From Chloropicon primus (taxonomy: Eukaryota > Chlorophyta > Chloropicophyceae > Chloropicales > Chloropicaceae): DNA of 64,000 nt. The notes under the pieces are model-generated. The model was not told the DNA's origin, did not search any database, and saw only the letters and a list, made by a program, of their open reading frames with translations. Each line of letters opens with the position of its first letter. Position 1 is the stretch's first letter. Positions 49,399-59,502 of this stretch are shown one piece after another. A program made the translations under genes and the position numbers. The DNA lies in assembly GCA_023205875.1 (NCBI GenBank), contig CP060766.1:186001-250000 (forward strand). The letters run 5' to 3'.

Positions 49399-50383
49399 GA
49401 TTGCCTATGATTGTCCACGACCCCTCACAAGCCTCCTCGTCAAACTTCGAGCTTCCTGGTACCACCAAGTTAGCTTCTCTCACCGCCACAGGAACTCGCA
49501 GTCCTTGTTGCCATTGTCCAAACTTTCCATCTTCCAACGACCCAAAAGCTGGCACTTCTCAGTCGTCCCTCCTTCTCCCCCCTCGCCGGACGGTCCTGAG
49601 CTTCTCCTCGAAAGTCTCTGGCACTCCACCGATCCTTGGCCACAAGGCCTGCCCTCCCCCTGGACCCGTCACTCGCACCTTCCAGAGCAAGCTCACTGCC
49701 TCACTCCAAACCTTTGTCTGTCTGTGTGTGTGTGTGTGTGTGTCGTATTCTTCAAAGGTATACACGTACACGCTTGCTTTTCGTCCAAGGACTCCTCCAA
49801 GTCCAAATGCTTGACTCAGTGTGCGCCACCACTGCACCCTGACCCTGACCCTCGCTTCCAACCACGGCTTGGCTTGGCCTCCTTGCCTCCTCCTTGCCTC
49901 CTTGCTCCTTCTGTCACCCTTGGCTTGGGACCAATGCTGTCGTATTCTGTTAAGTAAAAGGTTCTGACCTCTCCGGTCAAAGAGCCACACAGCAAGATCC
50001 AGCAAGAGCCTCGCGGAGGTCGCCAAGGGAGGAAAGGAAAGGAAAGGAGCAACGGGGTTGTTGAGGCCTGTCCCATTGCCATTGCCATTGCCATTGCCAT
50101 TGTCAATTCACCGTGTGACCCGCTCGTCGGTGGTCTGTCAACGAAAGCGCTCGCTCTGGGGTCAAAAGGGACAGAGCAAGAGCAAGCGAGGCTTGTCTCC
50201 AGAGCAAGGAGAGCCTTTGGGCAAGTAAGGGAAGGGGCAAAGAGGGCTGCTTGAGGGTTGCTTACCACCCCGGCCACGAGAAGGGAGACCTGTGCTAGAC
50301 TTTCGTGCACTGGGCATATGCACACCACCTAAGGCTTGCGAGTTGGTTGGTCTGTGACAACAAGAACAACAACAGCAGCAAGT
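49399..50383. other. Divergent gap with simple repeats
   Basis: Between WD40 and the 50384 gene. (GT)n at about 49725-49745 and a (GCCATT)n run near 50075-50102. A 170-codon minus frame (49816-50328) has composition bias (AMAMAM from the repeat) and no recognisable content. No gene seen. Confidence 0.5.
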
Positions 50384-51433
50384 ATGAGTCTGCTGGACGA
50401 GGAGTACTATGGCTCCATGAGCGACAGCGACGGGGAGGAGAACGAGGAGGTAAAGAAGGAGCTTCTCTCCCTGGAGCTTCCGATACCGGTGACGTTCGAG
50501 AAGATCCACAAGAAGGTGGACAAGGAGAGGGAAGACTATTTGGCGAACAAGAAGGACGGGAACATCCGGAAGAAGAAAGAGGACGATATCCTGGACAGGG
50601 TCTCCGCTCACGTTCTCAACAACCCGCCGTGCAGGAGGCTCGTGAAGGCAGCTTTCGCGGAGGAGAAGGCCCAAGACCTGTACCCAGCGGAGCGAGACGT
50701 CCACGGCCTGGCCCTGTACGGCGGTTACAAGATAAAGACGGAGCCCGTGGACTTCAACTACTGCACTCTGAAGATCGACAGCAACAGCTGGCAGCAGGCC
50801 AGCGCGCCGAAGCTGTACAAGAGCTCCCGGCCGCTCGGCAAGGAGAGCGAGAAGGAGGAGAAGCCCCTGGAGGTCACCAGCTTCACCTTGCAGCCGGAGA
50901 CGGACTTCCCCAAGCCCCTCACGGAGCTCACCCAGTCCTTCTCCCAGTACTCGTCGATGCGCTCGACGGTGGAGAGGATCCCGGCGTCCACTTCGGTGTC
51001 TCCGCACTGCACGCCCTCCAACGTGGGCCCCGGGAGCTACGACGTGGCGACCTCCATGGTGAAAACGAAGAGGAAGCAGAAGTACGCGTCCAGCATGTTC
51101 CGAAGCAGGAGCTCCAGGTTCCCCGGGAAGCACTTCGAGAACTCGAGCTTGGGTTACTCTTCCATCGCGGAGGACAAGAGGGCCTGGTCGAACAAGGGTT
51201 CCAAGTTCGAGGACTCGAAGCGCCAGCTGGTGAGCAGGGAGAAGAAGGCCATCCCGGGGCCGGGGTCCCACCTTCTCCTGCGCTGGCCCAAGTCGGACCC
51301 CAGGCTCTACTCCTCGCCGGAGAAGGTCTCCGGCCACGCCGGGTTCTACTCCAGGGGCGTGAGCGCGAGCTCGGGCACGAGCTTGCACCACGACAACTCC
51401 AGCCTGTACGCCAAGACCATGACGATAGAGTGA
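50384..51433 (+). CDS. Uncharacterised protein with a SHIPPO-like motif, possibly flagellar
   Basis: 349 residues, intronless. The N-terminus is acidic (MSLLDEEYYGSMSDSDGEEN), then a charged helix (IHKKVDKEREDYLANKKDGN). The C-terminal half is rich in S, P and basic residues and contains VGPGSYDV and IPGPGSHL, the PGPGxY pattern of SHIPPO/STPG proteins that line sperm and algal axonemal or cortical microtubules. Only two such motifs are seen. A microtubule-associated role is an inference. Confidence 0.72.
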   Translation: MSLLDEEYYGSMSDSDGEENEEVKKELLSLELPIPVTFEKIHKKVDKEREDYLANKKDGNIRKKKEDDILDRVSAHVLNNPPCRRLVKAAFAEEKAQDLYPAERDVHGLALYGGYKIKTEPVDFNYCTLKIDSNSWQQASAPKLYKSSRPLGKESEKEEKPLEVTSFTLQPETDFPKPLTELTQSFSQYSSMRSTVERIPASTSVSPHCTPSNVGPGSYDVATSMVKTKRKQKYASSMFRSRSSRFPGKHFENSSLGYSSIAEDKRAWSNKGSKFEDSKRQLVSREKKAIPGPGSHLLLRWPKSDPRLYSSPEKVSGHAGFYSRGVSASSGTSLHHDNSSLYAKTMTIE

Positions 51434-53072
51434 GGAGGGATAGGAGTAGGAGGAGTATAGGATCGAGGAGGAGGACGAATGGTTTTTGGAGCCTGAGAAT
51501 GAGAGGAGGAGGAGGAGTCTCGTGGTGGGGGTTGTCGGGAACCGACCAAGGTGTTTTATGAATCAGACGAAAAACCATCCTGCGATGAATCTGTTATTAT
51601 TATAATAATTCTAGTGATTATTGGACCAATAATTCTTGTGCTGCTGCGGCCTTGTGCTGCGGCTTTGTTTGCTTTGTTGGCGACGATACGCAATACTACG
51701 GAGGAGGAGCGAAAGTCGACGACACAAGAAGGAAAGAGGAAGGGGGGGGTGGGGTCCAAAAGGGTTGTGGCGACAGCCCTTTTGGAAGCCAACCCAGCCT
51801 AACGACGATCGGTGGTGGTGGGTAGTCAACCGATCGTCATTACGCTTTTCGCCCCAAAGCCCCGGACCGTTCCTCCTCCACCAGTGGTGAGGAAATCTTG
51901 GACAGACATTTCCCGCCCTAAAGGAAGAAAGGAAACGAAATTAATCCTAAAAAGAGAAAGCGTCTCCCTCTCCCTCTCCGGTGGTTCCACAAGATGAGAA
52001 CAAAACGTCTTGCATTGCATTGCAGAAGAGAGAAAGAGAGAAAGAGAGAAAGAGAAGCTTCCCCTCTCGTCTCTTGTCTCTCTTCTCTCTTGTCTCTCTT
52101 GTCTCTCTTGTCTCTCTTGTCTCTCTTGTCTCTCTTGTCTCTCCAAAGCCAAAGTCGTAATGTGATGCGATGACCTAGTGAGCCAAGGCGCGCGCGCTCT
52201 CTCTCTCCTGCTGGCGCCTGGAGCTGGAGCTAGGTCATCGAGCCACCTCCTCCTGGCGGTGAGATCACAAAGGGTTTACTACACGAAGAAGAAATATCCT
52301 TCGTGGAAACGAAGGCCCAGAATATACCATAAGAGACGTTCTACGTAGAGTGCAACTCGCGCTTCTACTTGAACGCCTCATGAAGAAGACGATAAAAGTT
52401 CGGCGAATTTGGGTGGAGAGAGCGCGAGAGACGGGAGCAAAGGTGCGATCGGTCGTGGAGGCAAACTGCTACGGTGTTGCGGTGGTCGAGGGCGGAGGGG
52501 GACCAAGGGGGCGCGCGGACAAGAAGGTCGTGGCAGCGAGACAAGGGCGCAGGTCAGTTCTCTTTGTTCCGTGGTCAACTCTTTTGTTGGTCTTGCCGGC
52601 GAAACGTGCACGGAGGTGGAGCGAGACAAGGGAGGCTTCCACAAAGGACGACGACGACTTGTTCTTGTTCGCCGGAAGGGGACGAGTGTTTGAATTGAGA
52701 GACGGAGGAGAGGGAGGGAGAGTCTCTCTTCGTTTGTTTCTCTCGCCGCTTCCCTTGGCTCGAGTTTGGTCGTTCCGGCCTCTCGGCGGAAGGATCAGCG
52801 ACGACGGAACACCGAGTTCTGGCTCCGGCCTGTGGCATTCCTGTTCAACTCTTTCCTCGCTCCGAGGAAGCGGAGGCTTTGGGGGCTTCTGTGCTACCGG
52901 AGGGGGAGGGGACCTCACTCATGTGTCCTGCCGCGTGACGGCTTTGCGTGGAGTTGAAGATTGGGGTGCGTGTTTTGTTTTTGTTTTTTGCGCCTCGCAG
53001 TGATAAGACCTAAAGCGAGGGAGCGCGTGATTGAGTAGTGTATTGGACCGACCGACCGAACGCGGGCGCACC
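51434..53072. other. 1.6-kb gap upstream of PP2A B56
   Basis: Mixed sequence. An AT-rich patch at about 51590-51640, a (TTGTCTCTC)n-type minisatellite at about 52076-52143, GA-rich tracts near 52025-52050. A plus frame at 52350-53003 is R/G-rich and unconvincing. It may contain 5' UTR exons of the B56 gene; I cannot place them. Confidence 0.5.
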
Positions 53073-54470
53073 ATGTTGAAGAGCGTGAAGCAGAAGCTGG
53101 GGGTTCGGAGGAATCAGAGTCGAAAGCATGACGACAAAGGCAGCTCCGGGATGAGCACGTCGAACAAGCCGCTCCTGCCGGTGCTGAACGAGTCGAACGC
53201 GTACTTTGCGTACGCGGAGCCCCTGCCGACGTTCAGGGACGTCCCCTCGGGGGAGCGGCAGATCCTGTTCGTGAAGAAGCTCCACCTGTGCTCGTTCACC
53301 TTCGAGTTCAACGACGCGACGAAGAGCGTGAGGGAGAAGGAGATAAAGAGGCAGACTCTCCTTGAGCTGGTGGACTACGTCAATCAAGGCCAAGGGAAGT
53401 TCGGGGAGGCCATGTATGAGGACATCGTCTTCATGCTCTCGCACAATCTGTTTCGAACCCTTCCGCCAGGAAGAAGCTCCATCGAGAACGAGATGTTCGA
53501 CCCGGAGGAGGAGGAGCCGACCCTAGAGCCAGCCTGGCCCCACTTGCAGATCGTATATGAGTTTCTGCTGAGGTACATCGTTAGCGAGGACACGGAGGCG
53601 AAGGTAGCGAGGAAGTACATAGACCAGCGTTTTGTGCTGAAGCTTCTGGATCTCTTCGACTCGGAGGATCCGAGGGAAAGGGACTACCTGAAGACGATTC
53701 TGCACAGAATATACGGCAAGTTCATGATGCACAGGCCGTACATTAGGAAGTCGATCAACAACATATTCTATAGGTTCATCTTTGAGTTTGAACGCCACAA
53801 CGGGATTGCAGAGCTGCTGGAAATTTTAGGGTCTATCATCAATGGCTTTGCCCTGCCCTTGAAGGAGGAACACAAAGTATTCTTAGTCAAGTGCCTGATA
53901 CCTCTGCACAAGCCAAAGTGCGTATCTATTTACCACCAGCCCTTGTCCTACTGCGTGACGCAGTTCGTAGAGAAGGATCCAAAGCTTGCGGACGTAGTAC
54001 TAAAGGGTTTGTTGAAGTACTGGCCACTCACGAATTCGCAGAAGGAGGTCCTCTTTCTGGGAGAGCTGGAGGAGATTCTCGAATTCACCCAATCCACAGA
54101 ATTCCGGAAGATCATGAAGACCATGTTCACCGTGTTGGGCAGGTGCTTGAAGTCTTCGCACTTCCAGGTGGCCGAGCGTGCCCTCTTCTTGTGGAACAAC
54201 GATTATGTTGTCAGCATGATCGCACAGAACAAGGAGACGGTCCTGCCGATCATCTTCTCTGCTCTGGAGAGCAACTCTCGGAACCACTGGAACGCTGCTG
54301 TCCACGGCTTGACGTGCAACGTGAGGAAGATGTTCATCGACATGGACAAGGGGCTTTGGGACAAGTGCCTGGCAGAATATGAGGAGACTCAGTCGGCGAA
54401 GCCTGGGAAAACCATAGCGAGGAAGAAGGACTGGGAACGGCTTGAGCAGCAAGCCAAGAATGCAACATGA
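53073..54470 (+). CDS. PPP2R5: PP2A regulatory subunit B56 (B')
   Basis: 465 residues, intronless, start at 53073 after a GC-rich leader. B56 binds the PP2A A/C core and chooses substrates carrying LxxIxE motifs. The HEAT-like core is complete: [100 protein letters not shown] and [21 protein letters not shown]- and C-terminal tails are short, as in plant and fungal forms. TGTAA at about 54479. Confidence 0.96.
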   Translation: MLKSVKQKLGVRRNQSRKHDDKGSSGMSTSNKPLLPVLNESNAYFAYAEPLPTFRDVPSGERQILFVKKLHLCSFTFEFNDATKSVREKEIKRQTLLELVDYVNQGQGKFGEAMYEDIVFMLSHNLFRTLPPGRSSIENEMFDPEEEEPTLEPAWPHLQIVYEFLLRYIVSEDTEAKVARKYIDQRFVLKLLDLFDSEDPRERDYLKTILHRIYGKFMMHRPYIRKSINNIFYRFIFEFERHNGIAELLEILGSIINGFALPLKEEHKVFLVKCLIPLHKPKCVSIYHQPLSYCVTQFVEKDPKLADVVLKGLLKYWPLTNSQKEVLFLGELEEILEFTQSTEFRKIMKTMFTVLGRCLKSSHFQVAERALFLWNNDYVVSMIAQNKETVLPIIFSALESNSRNHWNAAVHGLTCNVRKMFIDMDKGLWDKCLAEYEETQSAKPGKTIARKKDWERLEQQAKNAT

Positions 54471-54698
54471 ACTAACTAAGTGTAAGAATAGGCATAAGTA
54501 TAGGCATTACATCATTGCATATATAAAGAAAGTGCAAGCGATCGATCTCTCTCCTCTGGGGTTTGCGAAAACCCAATTTTCACGGAGGGGACCACTTGGG
54601 ACAAGGATGGAGTGGTGGAGAAGGGGTGCGAGGGCAAGAGGGAAGGGGTGGGGAGACCAGGGCCCAAGAATGAAAGGATCAGCGAGTCAGCTTTCGAC

Positions 54699-54836
54699 GG
54701 ACCAAGAAATGATTGGATTTCCGCTTGATTGCTTTCTAACGTACTCGGCGGCGGCCTCGTGTCGGCGGCAACGACGACGACGGTGATGATCAGAATAGAC
54801 AATCATGGCCAGAGGCTAAAGAGTGACATTTGTAAC
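54699..54836. repeat. Direct repeat, copy 1 (3' flank of the HARE-HTH gene)
   Basis: About 140 bp matching 56824-56965 in the same orientation, including GGCGGCAACGACGACGAC and a shared end GTGACATTTGT / TTGACATTTGT. Similarity is imperfect (roughly three quarters of bases by eye). Confidence 0.75.
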
Positions 54837-54883
54837 TACACTTTGCTTATACAGCTTGCTTACTCTGCCTAAACTCTCCCTCC

Positions 54884-56362
54884 TCACTCTTCCTGCTTGA
54901 CCTTGACGATGGAAGGGGCCGTCTTGCTTCGTGTTCTCTTCGACGACGGACGACGAGGAGCCTTGCAGAGCCCAACCTCTTCGAGGTACTCTCTCTTCAC
55001 AATGCATTGTTCCTTGTCGCTCAGCTTAAGAGATGCGTCCGCAAAGATCAACCTCAACGCCTCGTTGTAGTCCTCGATCTCTCTCTTCTTCTCTGATGAC
55101 TTGCTGTCGTAACGCTGGGCCTCCTGCACTGCGCTGGCGTACTCCTCCTCCGTCATCAGGCCGGACTCGAGAGCCTCTCTCAAATCCAAAGCATAGGGAG
55201 AAGGAGAAGGAGATCTCGTCGTCTTCATGTTGTTGTTGTTGGTGGTGGCGTTGGAATTCTGCTCATTGAGGTTGTCGGCGGTTGATCGATTCAAGTATTC
55301 CTTGGCAATTGCATATATTCCGCGTTCAGTGCGAACAAAGCGGGGGCTCTGTGAACACGCACAACAGACAGTGGCCCGCATGATCTCAACATCAGTAGAA
55401 AGAGAACCATCTTTCCGCTTGAACACATACAACTTCTTGGCCTGGATCTTGGCATGGATCTCTCTGTAGTGCAAGCTCCCTCCCGCTTCTTGAAGAACAC
55501 GATAGATGGCATCCCGAAGCGGTGAGGTGCTGACAGCACCTTGAGTATTGGACCCATTCAAGTATTCCTTGGCAATGGCATACATTCCCAAGGCAGTGCG
55601 AACAAAGAGGGGGCTCTTTATACAAGCAGAGCGGACGCTCTTCCGCATTCTCTCAACATCAGTATGAACAGAACCATCCATACGCCTGAACACATATAGC
55701 TTCTTCGCCTTGATACGGGCAAGGATCTCTTTGACGTGCAAGCTCCTTCCCACATCTTGAAGAACGCGATAGATGGCATCCCGAAGCGGTGAGGGCTTGG
55801 CAGCAACTTGAGTATTGGACCCATTCAAGGGTTCCTTGGCAATGGCATATGTTCCACGTGCAGTGCGAGCAACGCGGGGGCTCCTTGAACAAGCAGAGCT
55901 GACAGTTTCCCTCATTCTCTTCGGATCAGTACAGACAGAACCATCTTTTCGCCTGAACACATGTAGCTTCTTCGCCCGGATCCGGGCAAAGATCTCTTTG
56001 ACGCGCAAGCTCCCTCCCGCTTCTTGAAGAACGAGATAGACGGCAGCCACAAGAGTTCTCTTTCCATTGCGAGTCCTGATAGGACGTGCGTTGCCTCTTA
56101 TCATAGTCACCTCTGCTGGCTCAGGCTGAAAAGACGAACCCGCACCACCACTATCCTCCTCACTGTCACTCTCCTCTTCGATGATCGTCGTAGAGCCCGT
56201 CGAGAAGCTCGCCAAACACTCTCCGTCCACGTCCATGTCCATGGCACCTGGGGACAACCCTCCCTTGTCGTCATCACCACCGGCGACGGCCCTCGCCGCC
56301 GCGATCATCGCCGCCGTCGACCTGGTGCGTGTCCAGCATATCTGTCTCGTGGGACGCCTCAT
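54884..56362 (-). CDS. Protein with three tandem HARE-HTH-like winged-helix repeats
   Basis: 492 residues, single exon; start chosen at ATG 56362, with 56308 an alternative. Three repeats of 88-89 residues (about 100-355) each run like SPLRDAIYRVLQEAGGSLHY, REIHAKIQAKKLYVFKRKDG, then a variable 15 residues and SPRFVRTERGIYAIAKEYL. The A..VL......s..EI...I..k.l...G.Y.L pattern matches the HARE-HTH winged helix of ASXL and bacterial RpoE-like proteins, which is thought to bind DNA. DNA copies of the repeats are very similar (267-bp and 264-bp spacing), pointing to recent internal duplication. The C-terminus has an EF-like acidic helix and a basic tail. I infer a nuclear DNA-binding role. Confidence 0.75.
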   Translation of the reverse strand: MRRPTRQICWTRTRSTAAMIAAARAVAGGDDDKGGLSPGAMDMDVDGECLASFSTGSTTIIEEESDSEEDSGGAGSSFQPEPAEVTMIRGNARPIRTRNGKRTLVAAVYLVLQEAGGSLRVKEIFARIRAKKLHVFRRKDGSVCTDPKRMRETVSSACSRSPRVARTARGTYAIAKEPLNGSNTQVAAKPSPLRDAIYRVLQDVGRSLHVKEILARIKAKKLYVFRRMDGSVHTDVERMRKSVRSACIKSPLFVRTALGMYAIAKEYLNGSNTQGAVSTSPLRDAIYRVLQEAGGSLHYREIHAKIQAKKLYVFKRKDGSLSTDVEIMRATVCCACSQSPRFVRTERGIYAIAKEYLNRSTADNLNEQNSNATTNNNNMKTTRSPSPSPYALDLREALESGLMTEEEYASAVQEAQRYDSKSSEKKREIEDYNEALRLIFADASLKLSDKEQCIVKREYLEEVGLCKAPRRPSSKRTRSKTAPSIVKVKQEE

Positions 56363-56823
56363 GATGAAACAAAGCACCGCACGACACTGCGCAGCTCGAC
56401 GAAGACTTGCCTTTCTCTTCCTCGTCACACAACCGAGCCAACAACTCACGAAACAAACTTCGAGGCACACCTCCACTAACGCCTGTCGTCTCAAAAGAAG
56501 GACCACTCTCCTTCTTGCCAAAACCTTCAGCCGAGGTATCAATCGAAAGCCCTTGAGATGCCCTTCCGTTCTTTTAACACCTCCTCCCCTTCTTCGTCCC
56601 CGTCCTCGCACAAAGTCCTCGACAACAACACCTTCCCTCTCCCTTGTCGTGCGACGAACCCGAGCGTTAATTCCCACGCTCGTTTTCAACTCCTTCTTCT
56701 AGGTTTCGCGCGAGGAAATCCTGCAGGAGGGGACGCCGAACCAGGAGGATGGAGGGATGATGTGATGTAAGGGGACGAGGGAGACCAGGATCAAGGACTT
56801 GCTTGCTCTATCAAGCCTTCCGT

Positions 56824-56965
56824 GGACCAAGACAAAGAAATGAATGGATCCGCCACTTGCTTTGTAACGCACGCGGCGGCCTCATGCCGGCGGCAACGAC
56901 GACGACGACGATGATATAAGAATAAGAACAATAATGGCTCAAAGACCAAAAATTGACATTTGTTA
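56824..56965. repeat. Direct repeat, copy 2 (3' flank of SF1)
   Basis: Partner of 54699-54836. It lies immediately downstream of the SF1 stop, as copy 1 lies downstream of the HARE-HTH stop, so the two minus-strand genes share a 3' flank. Confidence 0.75.
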
Positions 56966-58816
56966 CCCTATGTCGTTCATGAACTTGGCGTACTCGTCCT
57001 CCATCTTTTCTGCCGTTGGCGGTGGTGGCGGTGCTTGCTGTTGTGCGGGCGGCGGTGGGGGTGGGGCGTCCTCCTCCTCCGGTGGCGGCGGAGGGGGCGG
57101 GGGTGGAGCCATGCTTCCCGGGTCGGCGGGGTAGCCTTGCCAGCCCTGGTCCTGGTAACCCATTCCCATGCCGCCCATACCACCCTGGTCATAATAACCT
57201 CCTTGTCCATAATAACCTCCCGCTGGCGCGCCCATCTGGTGGTTGTATTCCGCAGCTCCGGACGGAAGGTGCTGCTCGGCGGGGTGCCCGCCGTGCATCG
57301 GCCCTTGCTGCTGGTACATGCCGCCGTGCTGGGGCCGCATGAATTGGCCTCGGCCGCGAGGCTCGGGCCCGCCTCTGTTGAACTGCTGCGGAGGTGGTCT
57401 GGAACTGCGGGGAGGAGGGCCCTTCTGCCCTGCAACCCGCACCGCGAGCCTCCTCCCATCGATCTGGTACCCGTCCAAGTTCTCCACAGCGGCCTTTGCC
57501 GCCTCCTTGTCCCCAAACTTCACAAACCCAAACCCCCTGGATTCGCCCGTCACTTTGTCGGTAATGATCTTCGCTTCCTGCACTCCACCATACGTCTCAA
57601 ACAACGAGTGCAGGTCTGGCTCCCTCATGCTCCTCGGGATGTAGCCCACGTACAGGTTGGACTCGTCGATTTCTCTCTCTCCCCCCGGGCCCCTGTCCCC
57701 ACCTCGATATCCGAGGCCCGGACCGGGGCCTCCTCCTCCTCCTCCTCCCATTCCCCTTCCGCGGCCCAGAGGCGTCAAGTTAGGGTTGCCAGAAGACGGC
57801 TTCGGCCTCTCCTGCGTCCTGCCACCAACCTCGTCCAAGAAGTTCTGGTACTCGTTGTCCAGCTTGGAGGGGTCCTCGCCCGTAAATCTGGCCACGTCCT
57901 TCTTGTACAAGTCATCAACCTGCGCTTTGACTTGGTCAGACAGCTTGTACACATCCGTTGCCGCTTCCTCCTCCCTTCGCTTCTGCCAGAAGTCCTCGCT
58001 CCTCAGGGTGCCGTTCAGCTCCGCGAGCTCCCTCAGCTGCATCCTCTTGTGCTGGTTCCTCGACTCGTCCACGGGCACAAGGAGTTGCTCGACCATGGCC
58101 ACGGCCTTGTCCAGACCCTCCTGGTTGTCGCAAGTGACCACCACGTGGAGCTCCTCATTCTCCGTCGGATCGTGCCTCCCCTGCAAAGCGTTCTGGTTCG
58201 TCCTCCCCTCCTTCACACTTCCCTTCCCCCTCAGGGCGATCTTCGCACCAGTCTCGCGCTCCATGCGCTTCTGGGTGTTCCCCCTGGGCCCAATGATCAG
58301 CCCAATAAAGTTGTATCCGGGGTACTCGCGCGTCGGCACGAAGAGCTTCTTGCTCAGCTTCTCCCGCCTGTAGTCTGAAGGCGGCTTGAAGTTGGAGCTC
58401 TGCACCAGCTTCCCAATGAGGTCCTGCCTCTCCTTCAGAAGCCCCTGCTTGATCCTCTCCTCCCTCGTGTTGGTTCGCTTGCCACTCGCGTCGTACTCTG
58501 GCGGAGGCGAGGGCGACCGCTCACTCGCTGGCCTCCTGTCCGCAAAGTCGTTCGAGTTCAACCGCTTGTTCACCTCGTCCAGCCTCTCGTTCAGCAGGGC
58601 GCCCTCATCGTACCCCGCACCAGGGACAACGAGAGCCCTCGTGTTCTGCTGGATGATCCCCGCCAAGCTCGGCGGGATCACGACCTGCTTCCCCCCTCCC
58701 GTCGCCACCGCCGTCGCCGGCGGACCGGCATCGGCCGGAGCCCACCTGCTCTTGCGCTTCCTGCCGCGCCTCTCCCCGCCGCCCGAGTCCCACCTCGGCC
58801 CCTCGGATGAACCCAT
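56963..58816 (-). CDS. SF1: Splicing factor 1 / branchpoint-binding protein, with an RRM and no zinc knuckle
   Basis: 617 residues, intronless. SF1 recognises the intron branchpoint and partners U2AF. Visible order: UHM-ligand motif RKRKSRW (about 18-24), which binds U2AF large subunit; helix-hairpin domain ([13 protein letters not shown] and following); KH-QUA2 domain ([33 protein letters not shown]); a helical stretch where the zinc knuckle normally sits, then [14 protein letters not shown] (the SF1 'DxEYxxxMxExG' block); an RRM ([29 protein letters not shown]); and a G/Q/Y/P-rich tail. No CX2CX4HX4C motif exists. The C-terminal RRM resembles plant SF1 proteins. Confidence 0.92.
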   Translation of the reverse strand: MGSSEGPRWDSGGGERRGRKRKSRWAPADAGPPATAVATGGGKQVVIPPSLAGIIQQNTRALVVPGAGYDEGALLNERLDEVNKRLNSNDFADRRPASERSPSPPPEYDASGKRTNTREERIKQGLLKERQDLIGKLVQSSNFKPPSDYRREKLSKKLFVPTREYPGYNFIGLIIGPRGNTQKRMERETGAKIALRGKGSVKEGRTNQNALQGRHDPTENEELHVVVTCDNQEGLDKAVAMVEQLLVPVDESRNQHKRMQLRELAELNGTLRSEDFWQKRREEEAATDVYKLSDQVKAQVDDLYKKDVARFTGEDPSKLDNEYQNFLDEVGGRTQERPKPSSGNPNLTPLGRGRGMGGGGGGGPGPGLGYRGGDRGPGGEREIDESNLYVGYIPRSMREPDLHSLFETYGGVQEAKIITDKVTGESRGFGFVKFGDKEAAKAAVENLDGYQIDGRRLAVRVAGQKGPPPRSSRPPPQQFNRGGPEPRGRGQFMRPQHGGMYQQQGPMHGGHPAEQHLPSGAAEYNHQMGAPAGGYYGQGGYYDQGGMGGMGMGYQDQGWQGYPADPGSMAPPPPPPPPPEEEDAPPPPPPAQQQAPPPPPTAEKMEDEYAKFMNDIG

Positions 58817-58912
58817 ACCTCAACCAAACACCCTGCTCCGCTCGCCCAAGCCTTCTCTTCGCCTCACACGGCGACACGCGGCGTCGATCCTCGTAACACC
58901 CGTCGAGTGACC

Positions 58913-58955
58913 TATCAATCGAAAGATCGCGAGACAAGCTCTTTCGATCAATACC
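58913..58955. promoter_or_regulatory. Best copy of the inverted-repeat promoter motif
   Basis: CCTATCAATCGAAAG, ATCGCGAGACAAG, CTCTTTCGATCAATACC. The arms ATCGAAAG and CTTTCGAT are perfect inverted repeats around TCGCGA. About 100 bp upstream of the SF1 start. Confidence 0.6.
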
Positions 58956-59103
58956 CTCTACGCCCCCTGCCGCGCCCCGTGCCGCTCTCCAGTCCCCTCT
59001 CCCGTCGGTCCCAAACCCACCTCACTCTCCGCTTCCTCGCCACACACCTTGATGCACTTCACGTTAGCCTCAAATCTACTTCAAATCCTTCCACCGAGGG
59101 CTC

Positions 59104-59139
59104 ATTCGAAAGCTCGCGAGACAAGGTCTTCGATCACGC
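59104..59139. promoter_or_regulatory. Copy of the inverted-repeat promoter motif
   Basis: ATTCGAAAG, CTCGCGAGACAAGG, CTTTCGATCACG. Same layout and spacing as 58913-58955, in the SF1/lipoyl-KGD4 divergent gap. Confidence 0.6.
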
Positions 59140-59352
59140 GGATCTCCCCCGCAACCGCGCCACCCTATCGACCCTCCTTCCTCCAAGAAGACTCACCTCT
59201 CTCTCTCTCTCTCTCTCTCGATCGCCGCCGATCGAGGAAAACTGAAATATCCTTTTCCCCTTGAAGACCTTTTTTGGACCTTTTCGCCAGAGGGTCGACT
59301 TCGACGGGTCCTGGACTGCGACACGGCGGTCTAAAGCGAAAAGGGAAGAAAC

Positions 59353-59390
59353 CTATCGAAAGTACAACTCACGGTCTTTCGATTGATACC
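59353..59390. promoter_or_regulatory. Copy of the inverted-repeat promoter motif
   Basis: CTATCGAAAG, GTACAACTCACGGT, CTTTCGATTGATACC. Third copy in this gap, about 115-150 bp upstream of the start at 59503. The centre lacks CGCG. Confidence 0.6.
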
Positions 59391-59502
59391 TTACTTGACT
59401 TGGTTTTCTCTCTCCTTCCACTTGGTTTTGTGGAACTGAAACGTTTTCACTCAGGAGAGAGGATTGAGAGATTGTATATTGCATTATCGTTTATCATTTA
59501 TC

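Noticed and set aside
49816-50328. 170-codon minus frame
   Set aside because: Includes a repeat-coded AMAMAM run and no recognisable content.
52350-53003. 217-codon plus frame upstream of PP2A B56
   Set aside because: Arginine/glycine-rich, compositionally driven, no supporting start context or motif.
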